Positions 53,803 through 64,000 of a DNA stretch of 64,000 nt are shown one piece after another (the stretch's first letter is position 1; the number at the start of each line of letters is the position of its first letter). The notes beneath the pieces are model-generated. The model saw only the letters and a list, made by a program, of their open reading frames with translations, was not told the origin of the DNA and did no database searches. Both the position numbers and the translations under genes were made by a program. Source of the stretch: Azolla caroliniana (taxonomy: Eukaryota; Polypodiophyta); NCBI GenBank assembly GCA_043228905.1, contig JBHGNT010000002.1, forward strand, positions 6,386,001 to 6,450,000, given 5' to 3'.

Positions 53803-55350
53803 GGTGGCAACTGTTCGAGAACCAGAAACCTTTTCTGAACCAGCCAAGGATCCACAATGGATCGAAGCACTAAATGAGGAGATGCAAGCGTTAAGCAAAA
53901 ACGAGACATGGGATCTCATCCCCCATTCTCCACACAAGAAAGCGATCGGGTAAAATACAATGCCAACGATTCGGTAAATCGCTACAAAGCATGACTCGTA
54001 GACAAGGGATATAGCCAAACACATGGAGTCGATTATGAGGAGACCTTTGCCCCAATAACAAAGATGACGATTGTTCGGACAGTCATTGCTCTCGCAGCTG
54101 CAAAAGAGTGGCACCTCCACCAAATGGATGTGAAGAACGCCTTCCTACAAGTCGAATTAGAAGAGGAGTTCTTCATGATTTAACCACCCGGTTTTGAATC
54201 AAGTAAACACCCAAAAGTAGTATGCCGATTCAAGACGCCTCTATACGGCCTCAAGCAAGCACTGCGTGCTTGGCATTCAAAGATCACCTAGTATCTTCAC
54301 CAAATCAGCTTCTGAATGTCGAAATCAGACAACTCCCTATATATCTAAAATGAGTCGGACAACCCGATTGTCATCATCATGTATGTGGATGATCTGTTCA
54401 TCAAAGAAAAGGATCTCGCTGACATTAATAAAGTCAAAATACTCCTATCTGGTTGATTCGAAATGAAAGACATGAATGAGCTCCATTACTTCCTCGGTAA
54501 TGAAGTAATTTGTACCCCAGTCAAGATATTGATCTCTCAACAGAACTACATTCTTAGCTTACTCTACAAGTTCGGGATGACTGAGTGCAAACCTGTGTCT
54601 ACCCCACTCGATCGAAATTTTGAGCTTGATGTCGATTTAGGAACAAAAGATTGTGAGTCGAGTCAGTATTGTCAACTAATCGACAGCTTAATCTATCTAA
54701 TTATCACATGACCCAACCTCAGCCATTCGGTCAGCCTACTTAGACAATTCATGTAGAATCCTCGAAATGTTCATCTCGATTGCGCTAAGAAGGTACTTAG
54801 GTACGTCTGTGGGACAATGGATGTCGACATCATATACAAGTCCGATACGATCATTCGGCTCAAAGGGTACACAAACGCAGATTGAACCGGATATAAGGCC
54901 GATAGACGATCAACATTAGGTTTCATCTTCTCCCTCGACAGCGGAGCGATCTCTTGGTGCAACAAAAAGAAACCAACAGTCGCACTATCGAGCATAGAGG
55001 CTGAACACAGGGGCGCGACAGTCGCCGCATGCGAGGCCTTCTAGCTAAAGCGCATATTGAAGGATCTGGGTGCTCCCATCAAGGATCTAATTATCCTATA
55101 CTGCGACAACATGAGCAATATCTACCTGGCTCAGAACCATGTGTTCCACGCGCGGACTAAGCATATCGAAGTGCACTACCACTTCATTTGGGAGCATGTT
55201 CAGGCTAGAGATGTCGATTTACAACACATCATTACGAATCTTCAGGTGGTCGACATCTTCTCTAAAGCCCTCGGTATCAACAAGTTGCGGCAGTTCGCGT
55301 TGAACCTTGGTCTCTCGATCACCGATCAGTCGCGCTTGAGGGGGAGTACA
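53803..55350 (+). pseudogene. Copia-C reverse transcriptase and RNase H
   Basis: Resumes with DPQWIEALNEEMQAL, then [30 protein letters not shown] and the catalytic MYVDDLFIKE, followed by FEMKDMNELHYFLGNEV. RNase H: GYTNAD, SSIEAEHRGATVAACEA and CDNMSNIYLAQN, ending with TKHIEVHYHFI and LGLSITDQSRLRG. Numerous stops. A polypurine tract GAGGGGGAG lies near 55338-55347. Confidence 0.87.
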
Positions 55351-55611
55351 ATAGTCGTAGCCGAAGTCGAACAGTAGCCGATCAGCCGATTGATGCCGAC
55401 CAGAAGAGTCGAAATACGATGATAATCGAGTTGAACAAGGAGCACGAAGCAATCGCACAGTCGAAACCGATTTTGACTGACCATTCATTCGTGCAACAAA
55501 GCCAAACAACCAAATGAACTCGAAGCCGAAACTGATCCAGCCGAATCGAAGTTTTTTGAAGATCGAACCGAACCAACTTTTCGACATCCGGAAGTTGTGT
55601 TCGAAGGGCTG

Positions 55612-55873
55612 TGTTGAGAATCGAACTCAACTTCCCATAGAGATGGTGTTCACACTAGTCAGTGGACATCATACTAGGCTCGTTTTGTAATTAGTGGAAA
55701 GGGCACTTGCCCTAGACCATTTGGTATTTAAACCAACTCTTTGTAACTTAGTTACTGTTGGATGTAATATTATTTTTCTTGAATACAACTTCTTGTTCTA
55801 ATCTCTCTCTCTCTCTCTCTGTCTTGCCTTACGTGCACTCACACACACACATAGAGCTCACTTCCATTGCACA
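55612..55873 (+). repeat. Copia-C probable 3' LTR
   Basis: Starts TGTTGAGAATCGAACTCAAC, like the Copia-G LTR, with a TATTTAAACC box near 55727 and a CT run at about 55802-55820. The 5' partner is not in the window and the right end is a guess. About 260 bp separate it from the polypurine tract. Confidence 0.5.
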
Positions 55874-57201
55874 ACACCACCTACGTCTGTCTTTACATTA
55901 AGAAAGTGAAATATTGTTAATCAAACATATTTCTTTAGCATAATGTCATTAGGGCATAATAGACACCACTTTATTACTTGCCCAACGTTGAGATCAATTT
56001 AGTCTGACATAAACATTATGTAGTATGGACTCCTATAATTGGGATTTCAAAACCCCCATTCCAAAATGTCGTCATAGGTTGACTCAAGCTTCCCTTCGTC
56101 ACACGTTCAAATAGTTTTTGCCTTTTTAATGCATTGGTGGTTCTGGCATGTTTACCATATGGGTAATGTAACACCTTCATATTTGAGGCATACATTGGTA
56201 TGCAAATAACTCTCCTTCTCGAACCTTAGACATGTTATTGCCCAATGAGTTTTAAATATGTGAGTTGGTCAAGCATCAAATTTGCCTTTCATGTTTGTGT
56301 TTCCCTCAAATGGTTTCCCAAAGTGTATATGATGTCAACTAAGAGTTTTTATTTTCTTTTTATTATTTGTAGTTAAGTTTTCGAAAAAGAAAATATGAAA
56401 AAGGGTATGAAAGAGTACAATCTATGAGTGAGTGAGACAGAGATAGAGACAGAGAAATTTGGCAATTTTCTTTATTGGAAGCAAATGGAAATTCTTTCCT
56501 CAATGGAGTATTCGTCTTCCCTATTGGCAATTAACATGTTCCACTACCCATGTGGTTAGTGGGTGACCATACTCCATTGTGACACCTATTGTAAGTAGTG
56601 TTTTTTCACCACACATTTATTAATATAATTGTGTATTTTCACCAAAAAAAGAAAGAGAGATAGACAGACAGGGAGAGAGCGAGAGGGAACATATTGAAGC
56701 CAATTGACCCATCAAGTTGTTCCTCGTCATATCATCATCTTTTGTGAGCTAAATTTGAAAATGGTAATCATACATCATCCTTTTCGTTAAGAAATCAATT
56801 ATGTAAGCTAAAGTTCTAGTGTAAGCTATGTAAGGCAAACTCTAAAGTATGTTGACATAATCAACTTGATTTGCTACTATTGTCACGTTGCCACATGAAA
56901 CATTTAGTTCGGATATCCTACTACGGTTTCTTTGTGCAAAGTATGAGCTACAAATATAAGGATAACATTACCTTTTCGATTTGTCCATTCATCAAAGTGC
57001 TCTAGATTCTTAAGTTTGCACACAATATTTACATGCATTTCTTTCTTTATTGATGAAAGTCTTTTCAAGTGGGTGGGTGTGAACATTCAAACAATTGGTG
57101 ATGAAAAAGACAAGGAAACTATTACTTTTTTCTTTGTCCATTCATGAAAGTTGATATCAAATTCTTGCTCGCACATATCATCTAAATTACCCGTTATGAG
57201 T
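55874..57201. other. Intergenic, no gene recognised
   Basis: AT-rich, only short frames. A weak direct repeat of about 50 bp (TTTGTCCATTCATCAAAG-like) occurs at about 56975 and 57130. Confidence 0.6.
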
Positions 57202-57654
57202 TGTTGAGAGACAAGCTCAACATCGGCCGGATCGGCTAAAGAAGCCGAGGACCGGATCGGTTGGGACCGATCGGTTAGGCCGAGTGCGTAAACCGGTGCG
57301 CAGACCGGTGCGTAGGTAGGGCCGGATCGGTGCGGAAACCAAGAGGCCATTAAGAAAGATATTCCGTGAGGAATATATTTGGGAGTTAGTGTAGGAGCTC
57401 TCAATGAGCATTGAAGTACTGCCAGTACTTCTGTCAGTCCTTCTAGGACTTGCATAAAAGTGTTCATTGAACACACATATGTATAGAGTGTGGTGAATAG
57501 AGATGGTTTTTGTTGAATATAGTTCTTGTGTTCTCTCTCTCTCACTGACTCTGTCTCTCCCGAGTATACTGCGTAAACTCAAGCTCTCCATTAAACCTGA
57601 GTGTTCTTCCTTCTGTTCGGTCTTCATACTTGCTTCCGCATGCTACTTTCTACA
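57202..57654 (+). repeat. Copia-G 5' LTR
   Basis: TGTTGAGAG...CTTTCTACA immediately before a primer site. GC-rich CCGGATCGG-type repeats near 57225-57340 lie in its 5' part. Confidence 0.75.
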
Positions 57655-57666
57655 TGGTATCAGAGC
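57655..57666 (+). promoter_or_regulatory. Copia-G primer binding site (tRNA-iMet)
   Basis: TGGTATCAGAGC directly after the LTR CA end. Confidence 0.92.
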
Positions 57667-57738
57667 GTGAGGGTTGAGAACCTCTCTGCAGCCGACACAG
57701 CTTGACGAAGAAGAACAAGAAGAACGATCGATAGAGGC

Positions 57739-58660
57739 ATGGCGAGCTCGCTTCCAACAGAGAAGCTCGACAGAACCAACTACGCGTCTTGGTCCTACAA
57801 GATGCACCAGTACCTGCTCGGGCACGGCTACTGGAGTTATGTCAAAGGAGCTAATGACGCGGCACCCGAATCGACACACAAAGACTTCCCGTCGTGGGAG
57901 CAATCGGCGAGCAGGGTATTATACTGCTTCGCGTCGTGTGTGGGCGAACATCTATTGAGCTATGTTTGGGATGCAAAGACGCCGAAGGGTGCGTGGGAAA
58001 ATCTGAAGAAGATTTTCGCCGTGAGCACCACAGCCAGGAAGCTTTAGCTCCGACAGGAGTTGAGCAACCTACGACAACGCGACTTGTCAGTGGCGGACTA
58101 TACCTCGAAGATCAAGGATATCTACAACTCCCTCGCCTCCATAGAGGTGAACATCGAGGAGAGTGAGATGGTCCAGATCTGTCTCGGAGGTTTGGCGTCG
58201 AAGTTCGAAGCGTTCCGAATGGCTGTGTGTACCTGGGAGAATACGCCGTCCTTTTTCGACTTACAGTCAATGCTCCTAGTAGAGGAGAACCACGCGGGTG
58301 CGTCTACAAGCACGCACACCGACATTAGAATGTTGTACACGGAGGGAGATAGGCCCCGTGGACGTGGCGGATGAGGTGAGTCGGCGCGTAATGGAGGCGG
58401 CCGACGAGATCAAGGAAGAAGGCACCGAAGTGATGTCGACAACTACTCCGAACCCTCCGGAAACAGGGGGAGTCGAAGCGATGAGAACCGGCAAGGGAAG
58501 GCCATCTCGGAGTGTTGGTACTGTGGCAAGAAAGGCCACATGGAAAGTGAGTGCTGGAAGAAGCGCGCCGAGTCGGAGAGAACCGGTTCCGGAAACGGCT
58601 TCGGACATACCGACTGTCATGATAACAGTCACATCATACATCGAAAGGATCATGACACTC
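57739..58660 (+). pseudogene. Copia-G gag
   Basis: ATG at 57739 (MASSLPTEKLDRTNYASW). A Copia gag core runs to TAG at 58045-58047 after ARKL and continues in frame as LRQELSNLRQRDLSVADYTSKI and MVQICLGGLA. A second break lies near 58370. The zinc knuckle CWYCGKKGHMESEC is at about 58518-58560. Homology ends near 58660; no pol follows, so this is a 5' fragment (LTR plus gag). Confidence 0.87.
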
Positions 58661-58667
58661 ACATTAT

Positions 58668-58740
58668 GACTCGAAAAGATTTGAACCCACGACCTTGTTG
58701 TACACATGTCAAATCCTTAACCATTGTATTAATATTATTA
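58668..58740 (-). repeat. tRNA-derived SINE-like unit
   Basis: The minus strand has a B-box-like GGTTCAAATC preceded by an ACAATGGTTAAGG stretch in the A-box position. It is degenerate and supported only by motif spacing. Confidence 0.35.
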
Positions 58741-58741
58741 T

Positions 58742-58937
58742 ATGTATAGTCTCTAGAATATGAAATCTAATATCATAGGAATATTCTATATTACTCTACA
58801 TTCTAGAATGACCTAGAATATTCTAGAGTGTTCTATACCACTAGAACCTTCTAGAATACTCTAGAGATCTTCTAGATTACTCTACATTCTAGGATAACCT
58901 AGAATATTCTAGAGTGTTCTCTATTACTTATAAATAG
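58742..58937 (+). promoter_or_regulatory. Heat-shock-element cluster with TATA box
   Basis: A perfect three-unit element GAAnnTTCnnGAA lies at 58844-58856. Two four-unit arrays GAAnnTTCnnGAGnnTTC (one unit off consensus) lie at 58816-58833 and 58902-58919. They sit in a roughly 86-bp partial duplication. TATAAATA at 58929-58936 follows the last unit by 9 bp. This is the arrangement of plant heat-inducible promoters and of some heat-responsive LTRs. What it drives is unclear. Confidence 0.65.
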
Positions 58938-59173
58938 GGATCTACCACCCATCCCAAACCTAAATTGGTTCAACGCCATTTTGTAGCCTACTCTTTGTAA
59001 TCCATTTTACGCTTCAATATAATAATTCTCTTTCAATTATCTCTCTATCTCTTTTTCTCTCTCTTTCTCTCTCTCAGTCTTGACAGTTTGAACCAATTTT
59101 TTTCCTTTCATCTCTTCATCTTCCACAAACCCTAACAAGTTCTCTTCTTCCTTCTCCTCTCCCCTCATAAGCT

Positions 59174-59365
59174 ATGGAGTCCGTGAGCAAACAAGAATAC
59201 ATGTGTGTTCTTTCTGAGCTCGACATGCTCACGAATAAATTTGTGGCATTAGAGCATGAGAATCAAAGGTTGCTTGGAGATCTACAACACGTTGTCGTGA
59301 AGGATTTGCTTCACGATATAAAAATAAATTTAAATATTGAATTCAGTAATATTTCAAACACTTGA
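59174..59365 (+). CDS. Short ORF downstream of the heat-shock promoter
   Basis: 63 codons (MESVSKQEYMCVLSELDML start), about 240 bp after the TATA box and following a long CT-rich leader. The first about 45 residues have heptad-like leucines (LTNKFVALEHENQRLLGDL) and could be coiled coil. The end lies in a repeat also present at 59430-59562, so the original ORF was probably longer and cut. Family not recognised. Confidence 0.3.
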   Translation: MESVSKQEYMCVLSELDMLTNKFVALEHENQRLLGDLQHVVVKDLLHDIKINLNIEFSNISNT

Positions 59366-59428
59366 ACCTACAACCTTATAAGCCAAGCACAATGTATATA
59401 CCAATAGGGTAGGCTATTTGTTTTTGGA
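59300..59428 (-). repeat. SINE-like unit, degenerate copy
   Basis: Direct repeat of 59430-59562. The minus strand keeps GGTTCAAGT but the T-arm stem is lost. Confidence 0.45.
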
Positions 59429-59429
59429 A

Positions 59430-59562
59430 ATGTTGTCAAGAATGTGCTTCACTATATAAGAATAAACTTAAATATTGTATTAAGTAAAATTGAGGGACTT
59501 GAACCCTCAACCTTGTATATCAAGCACAAAGCATACACCACTAAGCTAGGCTATTTGTTTTA
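59430..59562 (-). repeat. tRNA-derived SINE-like unit
   Basis: On the minus strand an A box (TAGCTTAGTGG, about 59537-59548) and a perfect TPsiC arm (GAGGG-TTCAAGT-CCCTC at about 59492-59508) are correctly spaced. The middle can form an anticodon stem with a CTTGATA loop. The acceptor stem does not pair, so it is a tRNA-like SINE head or a tRNA pseudogene, not a working tRNA. Confidence 0.5.
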
Positions 59563-59614
59563 GGGTTATATCCATCATTGTACTTATCCCAATACATGGG
59601 AGCTCAAATGAGCA

Positions 59615-60090
59615 TGATGGCTATCATGCATCACATGCAATGCATGTGCGCCAAATGTCGATCATGCATAAGATGTAACTCATGCATTACATGAATGCCA
59701 TTACCATATGCATGGAAATACTTATAAAAAGAGGGGCAAGGAAAACAAAAAGAAAAACCAAGAGAAAGTTAGAGAAATAAGATAATAATAAAAAACAAAC
59801 AAGTTAGCTTGTTGGTGAAGAAGCTCGTGTCTCCAAGTTGGAGTCAAGAGTTCGAATCAAGGGTCGGTAGAGAAAGGGTTCATCTTGCTACCAAACATTG
59901 TAAAGTTGGTAAAATCTTGTATTCATAATACACATCATGTTCATATCATATACTTTTTTGTCTTAAATCATACTTTGTCTCTATCTTGCGTCTTGAATCA
60001 TACATTGCCTCTATCTTTTATCTATACTAGTCTCTCTCTCACACATATTACTTTAAACTATTATTCTTCATATCCTTTATCTTCCTAACA
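59615..60090 (+). repeat. Gypsy-5 5' LTR (tentative)
   Basis: Candidate ends TGATGGCTATC and CTTCCTAACA, with CTTATAAAAAGAGGG (TATA) near 59730. TTTGCGCGCAAGC follows in the primer-site position. There is no partner LTR to check against. Confidence 0.4.
59797..59875 (+). repeat. tRNA-like SINE head, plus strand
   Basis: TTAGCTTGTTGGTGAAGAAGC can form a D arm with a four-pair stem, and GAGTTCGAATC fits a B box about 50 bp later. It falls inside the proposed Gypsy-5 LTR. Confidence 0.35.
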
Positions 60091-60189
60091 TTTGCGCGCA
60101 AGCCTTATAAAAGTTCCTTCAACTCCCCTTAACCTTAGTCCCTGCGACTTCGCCGCACGAACCACAACTACCCCGACAACGTGAGCGCC

Positions 60190-61188
60190 GAAAAAGCTCA
60201 ACAATATGAAGAGTTATCATAGCGGGTTCGTCAACTTGAGGCGACTATATTGTCATTATGAGAGCAAGCGTCGGGGGCTCAGAACTCCCCTAGAGAGCCA
60301 AAGATCAGCCTCCCTACCAAGTTTGATGGTACGAGGTCTTTATTTCGAGGCTTTTTGAATCAAGTTCGTCTAGTTATTCAGCTACATCCCAATCGGTATC
60401 CAACTGATGCTGCTCGTGTGGGATTAGTGGGAACTTTGTTATGCAGTACAGTGTTAGCATGGTTCGCACCACTTCTCGAGAAGAAATCGCCATTGCTGGA
60501 GGATTTCGAGGCATTTGTTAAAGAGTTTCAAGCTAGTTTCAGAGACACCGACAGCACTAGGACAGCGATAAACAAGATTCGAAGGCTCCGACAAGGAGAT
60601 CGTCCCGCGTCGTCTTATGCAGCCGAGTTCCGTCTCTTGGCATGCGATATCCCTTGGGATGAGGCAGCTTTAATGGATCAATTCCGTCAAGGTTTGAGAA
60701 ATGATGTCAAAGATCTTCTTCTTACTTTCCCTGAAGATCCGAAGTCACTTACAGAAGCCATTAGTCGAGCTGTGCGATGTGATAATCGCCTATTTGAGCG
60801 ACGTTCTGAGCGCCAACAAATGTTACGCCGCCAACCTGAGCAGACTTACACTTCCGTAGTCGCAACGCCTCCACAAGTTTCTAGACCCATTACAAGGGAT
60901 GGCCCAACTCCGATGGAAATAGAGTCAACACAACGTCGTGGGCCGTTATCAGATGCTGAGAAGCAACGACGTCGAGCGCATCGCCTCTACCTATATTGTG
61001 GCGGTCCAAGACATATAGTTGTAAATTGTCCACATAAACCTAGGCGTCAAGTATACCAAGTAAGTGCCCATGAAAACCCTACCTCGAGTTCTATTGTTAC
61101 TTCTAATAACATAAATAAGCCTCATAGTCCATGTCATGAGAATAGATTCAATGTCTTGAGTCAATTAGAGGATGTGTTAAACGAGTAA
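60190..61188 (+). pseudogene. Gypsy-5 gag
   Basis: The open part is 60355-61188, but homology starts earlier (PKISLPTKFDGTRSLF) across stops near 60220 and 60256. The gag core includes QVRLVIQLHPNRYPTDAARV and NKIRRLRQGDRPASSYAAEF. The knuckle reads YLYCGGPRHIVVNC: its first cysteine is replaced by tyrosine. Confidence 0.85.
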
Positions 61189-62012
61189 GTCCAGCCAAAA
61201 TAGGAGCCATTTGGCTGGACCATCCTAGCTATGTAGAGTTAGTTCCTAGTCGTGGTTCCATTTCATCAAATCAAGTGAGTCGAGTTTTTTCAGCACAAAT
61301 CGAGCTTACCACATCTACATGTCATCGAGTCCTAGCCTCTGCCCTTCTAGATTCTGGAGCCAACTCTTGTTTCATGGATCGTGAATTTGCCTTGTCACAA
61401 AACATCCTCTTGAATAAGCTTCCCAGCCCAGTAGCCGTAGGAGTCATTGATGGACGTCCCATAGCATCAAGAGATATAGTCGAGGAGTTCGAGCCAATTA
61501 GGATAGTTCTTGGCAATTTGGCAAGCATAATCTCTTTCAATATTATTCGTAGTCCGGACCACCCAATATTTCTAGGTCTCCCCTGGTTTGAACTCCATAA
61601 CCCGAAGATTGATTGGATGAAAAGAACAATTGAGGAGACCCGAGAAAAAAGCACAAATCCCGCATCCCTCTCTCCTACATGTGCTAATAGATCCCCGGAG
61701 TTATCGCCCATCTCTTTACGACAGTTGCGGGAGGAAGGGGGGAATGAGGCCATGTTCATCTTCGCAATAATAGCAACTCCATCATCCACTTCACGATACG
61801 ACTGCCCTATTGACTTACAACCAAGGAAAGAACCTCCATGGGGCCCAATTTATAATCTCTCCCCTGTAGAGCTAGAGACTTTGCGGGAATATATTGATGA
61901 GAATCTGGCAAACGGATTCATTTGGCATTCTAGATCCCCTGCTGGTGCACCTATCTTCTTCGTTAAGAAGAAGAATGGACTCTTCGGTTGGTCGTGGATT
62001 ATCAAGGGCTAA
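61189..62012 (+). pseudogene. Gypsy-5 protease and RT N-terminus
   Basis: Protease: ALLDSGANSCFMDREFA and FLGLPWFELHNPKIDW. The spacer to RT has PIDLQPRKEPPWGPIYNLS, then [13 protein letters not shown] frameshift near 61985 breaks RT between KKKNG and LVVDYQGLN. Confidence 0.87.
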
Positions 62013-64000
62013 ACAAAGTGACTATCCGAAATAGATATGCTCTACCATTAATCCCGAATCTTTTGGAACGTCTTAGTGGTGCAAAATATTTCACGAAGTT
62101 GGACCTTCGCGGAGCATATAATCTAGTTCGGATTTGCCCAAGGGATGAATGGAAGACAGCTTTCCGCACTCACTATGGACATTTTGAGTATACATTGATG
62201 CCATTTGGTCTCACGAATGCACCTGCTGTTTTCCAACATATGGCGAACGATATTTTTCGAGATTTTCTTGATATCTTCACTATAGTTTACCTAGATGATA
62301 TTTTAATCTACTTAAAGACCCAAGAGGAGCATGATGAACATGTTCGTCAAGTACTACGCCGACTCCGAGAATATGGTCTCTACGTAAAATTAGAAAAGTG
62401 TAGTTTCGGCCAGAATCAAGTGGAATTTTTGGGGTATGTTGTATCGTCAAATGGTATTGCTATGGACCCCATGAAGGTACAAGCAATTTTAGAGTGGCAA
62501 ACGCCCCTTTCAGTGCGTGATGTGCAACGTTTTCTCGGGTTTGCAAATTTTTATCGAAAATTTATTAAAGATTATTCCAAGGTTGTGCTTCCGCTTACTC
62601 AGCTCACACATAAAGATCAACCATTTATATGGAGTTCAGATGCAGCCGAGGCATTCGAAAGCTTAAAACGAGCATTTACAACGGCACCTATCTTAGCACA
62701 TGTCGACCCAACAAAACGCTTCATCCTCGAAGCCGATGCATCCGATTTTGCACTAGGGAGTGTCCTCTCGCAGACTGGAGATGATGGACAACTACACCCT
62801 GTCGCCTTAGATTCACGAAAGTTTGACGCTGCAGAGATCAACTACGAGATCCATGACAAAGAGCTTCTTGCAATCGTGGATTCGTTTCAACAATGGCGAC
62901 ATTTCCTAGAAGGTTCTTCTCAGCAGATCATTGTCTACAATGATCATAAGAACCTGACTTATTTCCAAAATGCTTGAGTCTTGAGTCGGCGACAAGCCCG
63001 GTGGGCGCAATTTTTGACTCACTTCGACTTTATCATCATATATTGCCCTGGGATGCAGCAAGGCAAAGCATATGCTCTTTCTCGGCGCTCTTATATGGAA
63101 CTTCGTCCAGGGGAACCTGCATTTGAGCATCAAAAACAAATCCTTTTGGGTCCTAATCGATTACGATTAATGGTAGTTAACGCCATAACAACTCTTGAAA
63201 ATTCCACTCTTCTTGATTCCATTCGAGATCATATGGCCACTGATGATTTCGCCAAGGATGTTTTGGATCATATCGTCCCGGATCGTGCTTCTTGCTCACA
63301 GTCGAAAAATCCTCGTAATGACTATTGTCAGTTCTATTGGCATGATGGTTTTCTATTTCGACAAAATTTATTGTATGTTCCTGATGGTCCCCCACGGCTA
63401 CAAGTTTTGCAACATTGCCATGACTCACCAATGGCTGGTCATTTTGGAGTTCACAAGACTCTAGAATTAATTTCTCGACGTTATTGGTGGCCTCGCCTTC
63501 GTCATTTTGTTGAGGAGTATGTTCGGAGTTGTGATATATGTTGTCGATCAAAGAATCCTCGTCACCGACCCTATGGCTTACTACAACCACTTCCCATTCC
63601 GGAAACACCTTGGAAGTCTATATCCTTGGACTTCATTACTGATCTCCCAGTTTCAAAAGGTTTTGATGCAATTCTCACAGTGGTTGATCGATTTACCAAA
63701 ATGGCTCATTTCTTGCCATGTACAAAGTCGATTACTAGTCAAGAGACGGTTGATCTCGTTATGCGGGAGGTATTTAAGCATCATGGTCTACCGGATGATA
63801 TTATTAGTGATCGTGGTCCACAATTCATCTCAAAGTTTTGGAAGCACCTGTTCAAACTTCTCCACATTTCAGCTAAGCTTTCTTCGGGCTATCATCCTGA
63901 AACAAATGGCCAAACAGAGCGTACCAACTAGACATTGGAACAATATCTTCATTGTTTCATCAACTATCAACAAGATGATTGGGTTGCTTTTTTGCACTTG
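61988..64000 (+). pseudogene. Gypsy-5 RT, RNase H and integrase (partial)
   Basis: [36 protein letters not shown] and the catalytic [12 protein letters not shown]. RNase [17 protein letters not shown] and [19 protein letters not shown] at 62975-62977 (FQNA-stop-VLSRRQ) precedes integrase: HHCC (HDSPMAGHFGVHKT...CDICCRSK), SLDFITDLP, IISDRGPQFI and PETNGQTERTN, then TAG at 63929-63931 and TLEQYL. The reading continues to the end of the window. Confidence 0.9.

Larger units (their letters stand above)
45746..55873 (+). mobile_element. Copia-C, old Copia element interrupted by Copia-D
   Basis: Its own parts are 45746-47853 (gag, protease, integrase) and 53803-55873 (RT, RNase H, polypurine tract, probable 3' LTR). 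The 5' LTR and gag start are missing. Gag matches Copia-G (MVQI-LG-LA pattern) and the LTR start TGTTGAGA...CTCAAC is shared with Copia-G, so they belong to related families. Many stops show it is old. Confidence 0.85.
59615..64000 (+). mobile_element. Gypsy-5, chromovirus-like element, runs off the right edge
   Basis: Proposed LTR, then gag, protease, RT, RNase H and integrase in order on the plus strand. RT and integrase motifs ([38 protein letters not shown]) are those of plant chromoviruses. A chromodomain would lie past the window and is not seen. Confidence 0.85.

Overview
The window is nuclear DNA from a vascular land plant. Evidence: Copia elements primed by tRNA-iMet (TGGTATCAGAGC sites), Tat/Athila-like and chromovirus-like Gypsy elements, an L1-type LINE, and one intron-bearing bHLH transcription factor gene with a C-terminal ACT-like region. 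The species cannot be named from sequence alone. No rRNA gene, CRISPR array, prokaryotic gene or organellar gene was seen.

Layout. 1-21.0 kb is one old Gypsy element (Gypsy-1, minus strand, running off the left edge) opened by nested insertions: Copia-A (905-5135) in its first gag zinc knuckle, and Copia-F (6106-20519, perfect GATGA target duplication) in its leader. Copia-F carries Copia-E (8512-17280) in its integrase and a solo LTR (18206-18718, perfect ACCAG duplication) in its reverse transcriptase. Copia-E carries a GC-rich Gypsy-4 (11738-15967). Gypsy-2 (plus strand, 21145-about 29965) lies head to head with Gypsy-1. It has gag, protease, a 1,038-codon pol frame and a further coiled-coil ORF downstream of pol (ORF3). 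It is joined to a fragment of a related element (Gypsy-3, to 31135) that also starts an ORF3.

31.1-38.9 kb is the only gene-like island. It holds a 425-codon bHLH gene (33618-36298, three exons), with microsatellites upstream and two minisatellite arrays in intron 1. 38.9-44.25 kb is a decayed LINE interrupted by Copia-B (40598-43264), an internally deleted relative of Copia-A. 44.5-55.9 kb holds a pair of roughly 312-bp direct repeats and an old Copia-C, itself interrupted by Copia-D (47854-53802). Copia-D is the best preserved element: perfect GGTGG duplication and a 1,348-codon gag-pol frame with one stop.

55.9-57.2 kb has nothing recognised. 57.2-58.7 kb is the 5' LTR and gag of Copia-G. 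58.7-59.9 kb holds a promoter-like cluster of heat-shock elements beside a TATA box, a short ORF and tRNA-derived SINE-like units. 59.6-64.0 kb is a Gypsy-5 element of chromovirus type that runs off the right edge.

Most in-frame stops in these elements look like CAG to TAG or CGA to TGA changes, as expected from deamination of methylated cytosine. The bHLH gene is the only probable host protein gene. The most interesting items are the ORF3 module behind Gypsy pol, the heat-shock-element promoter, and the dated nest of insertions.
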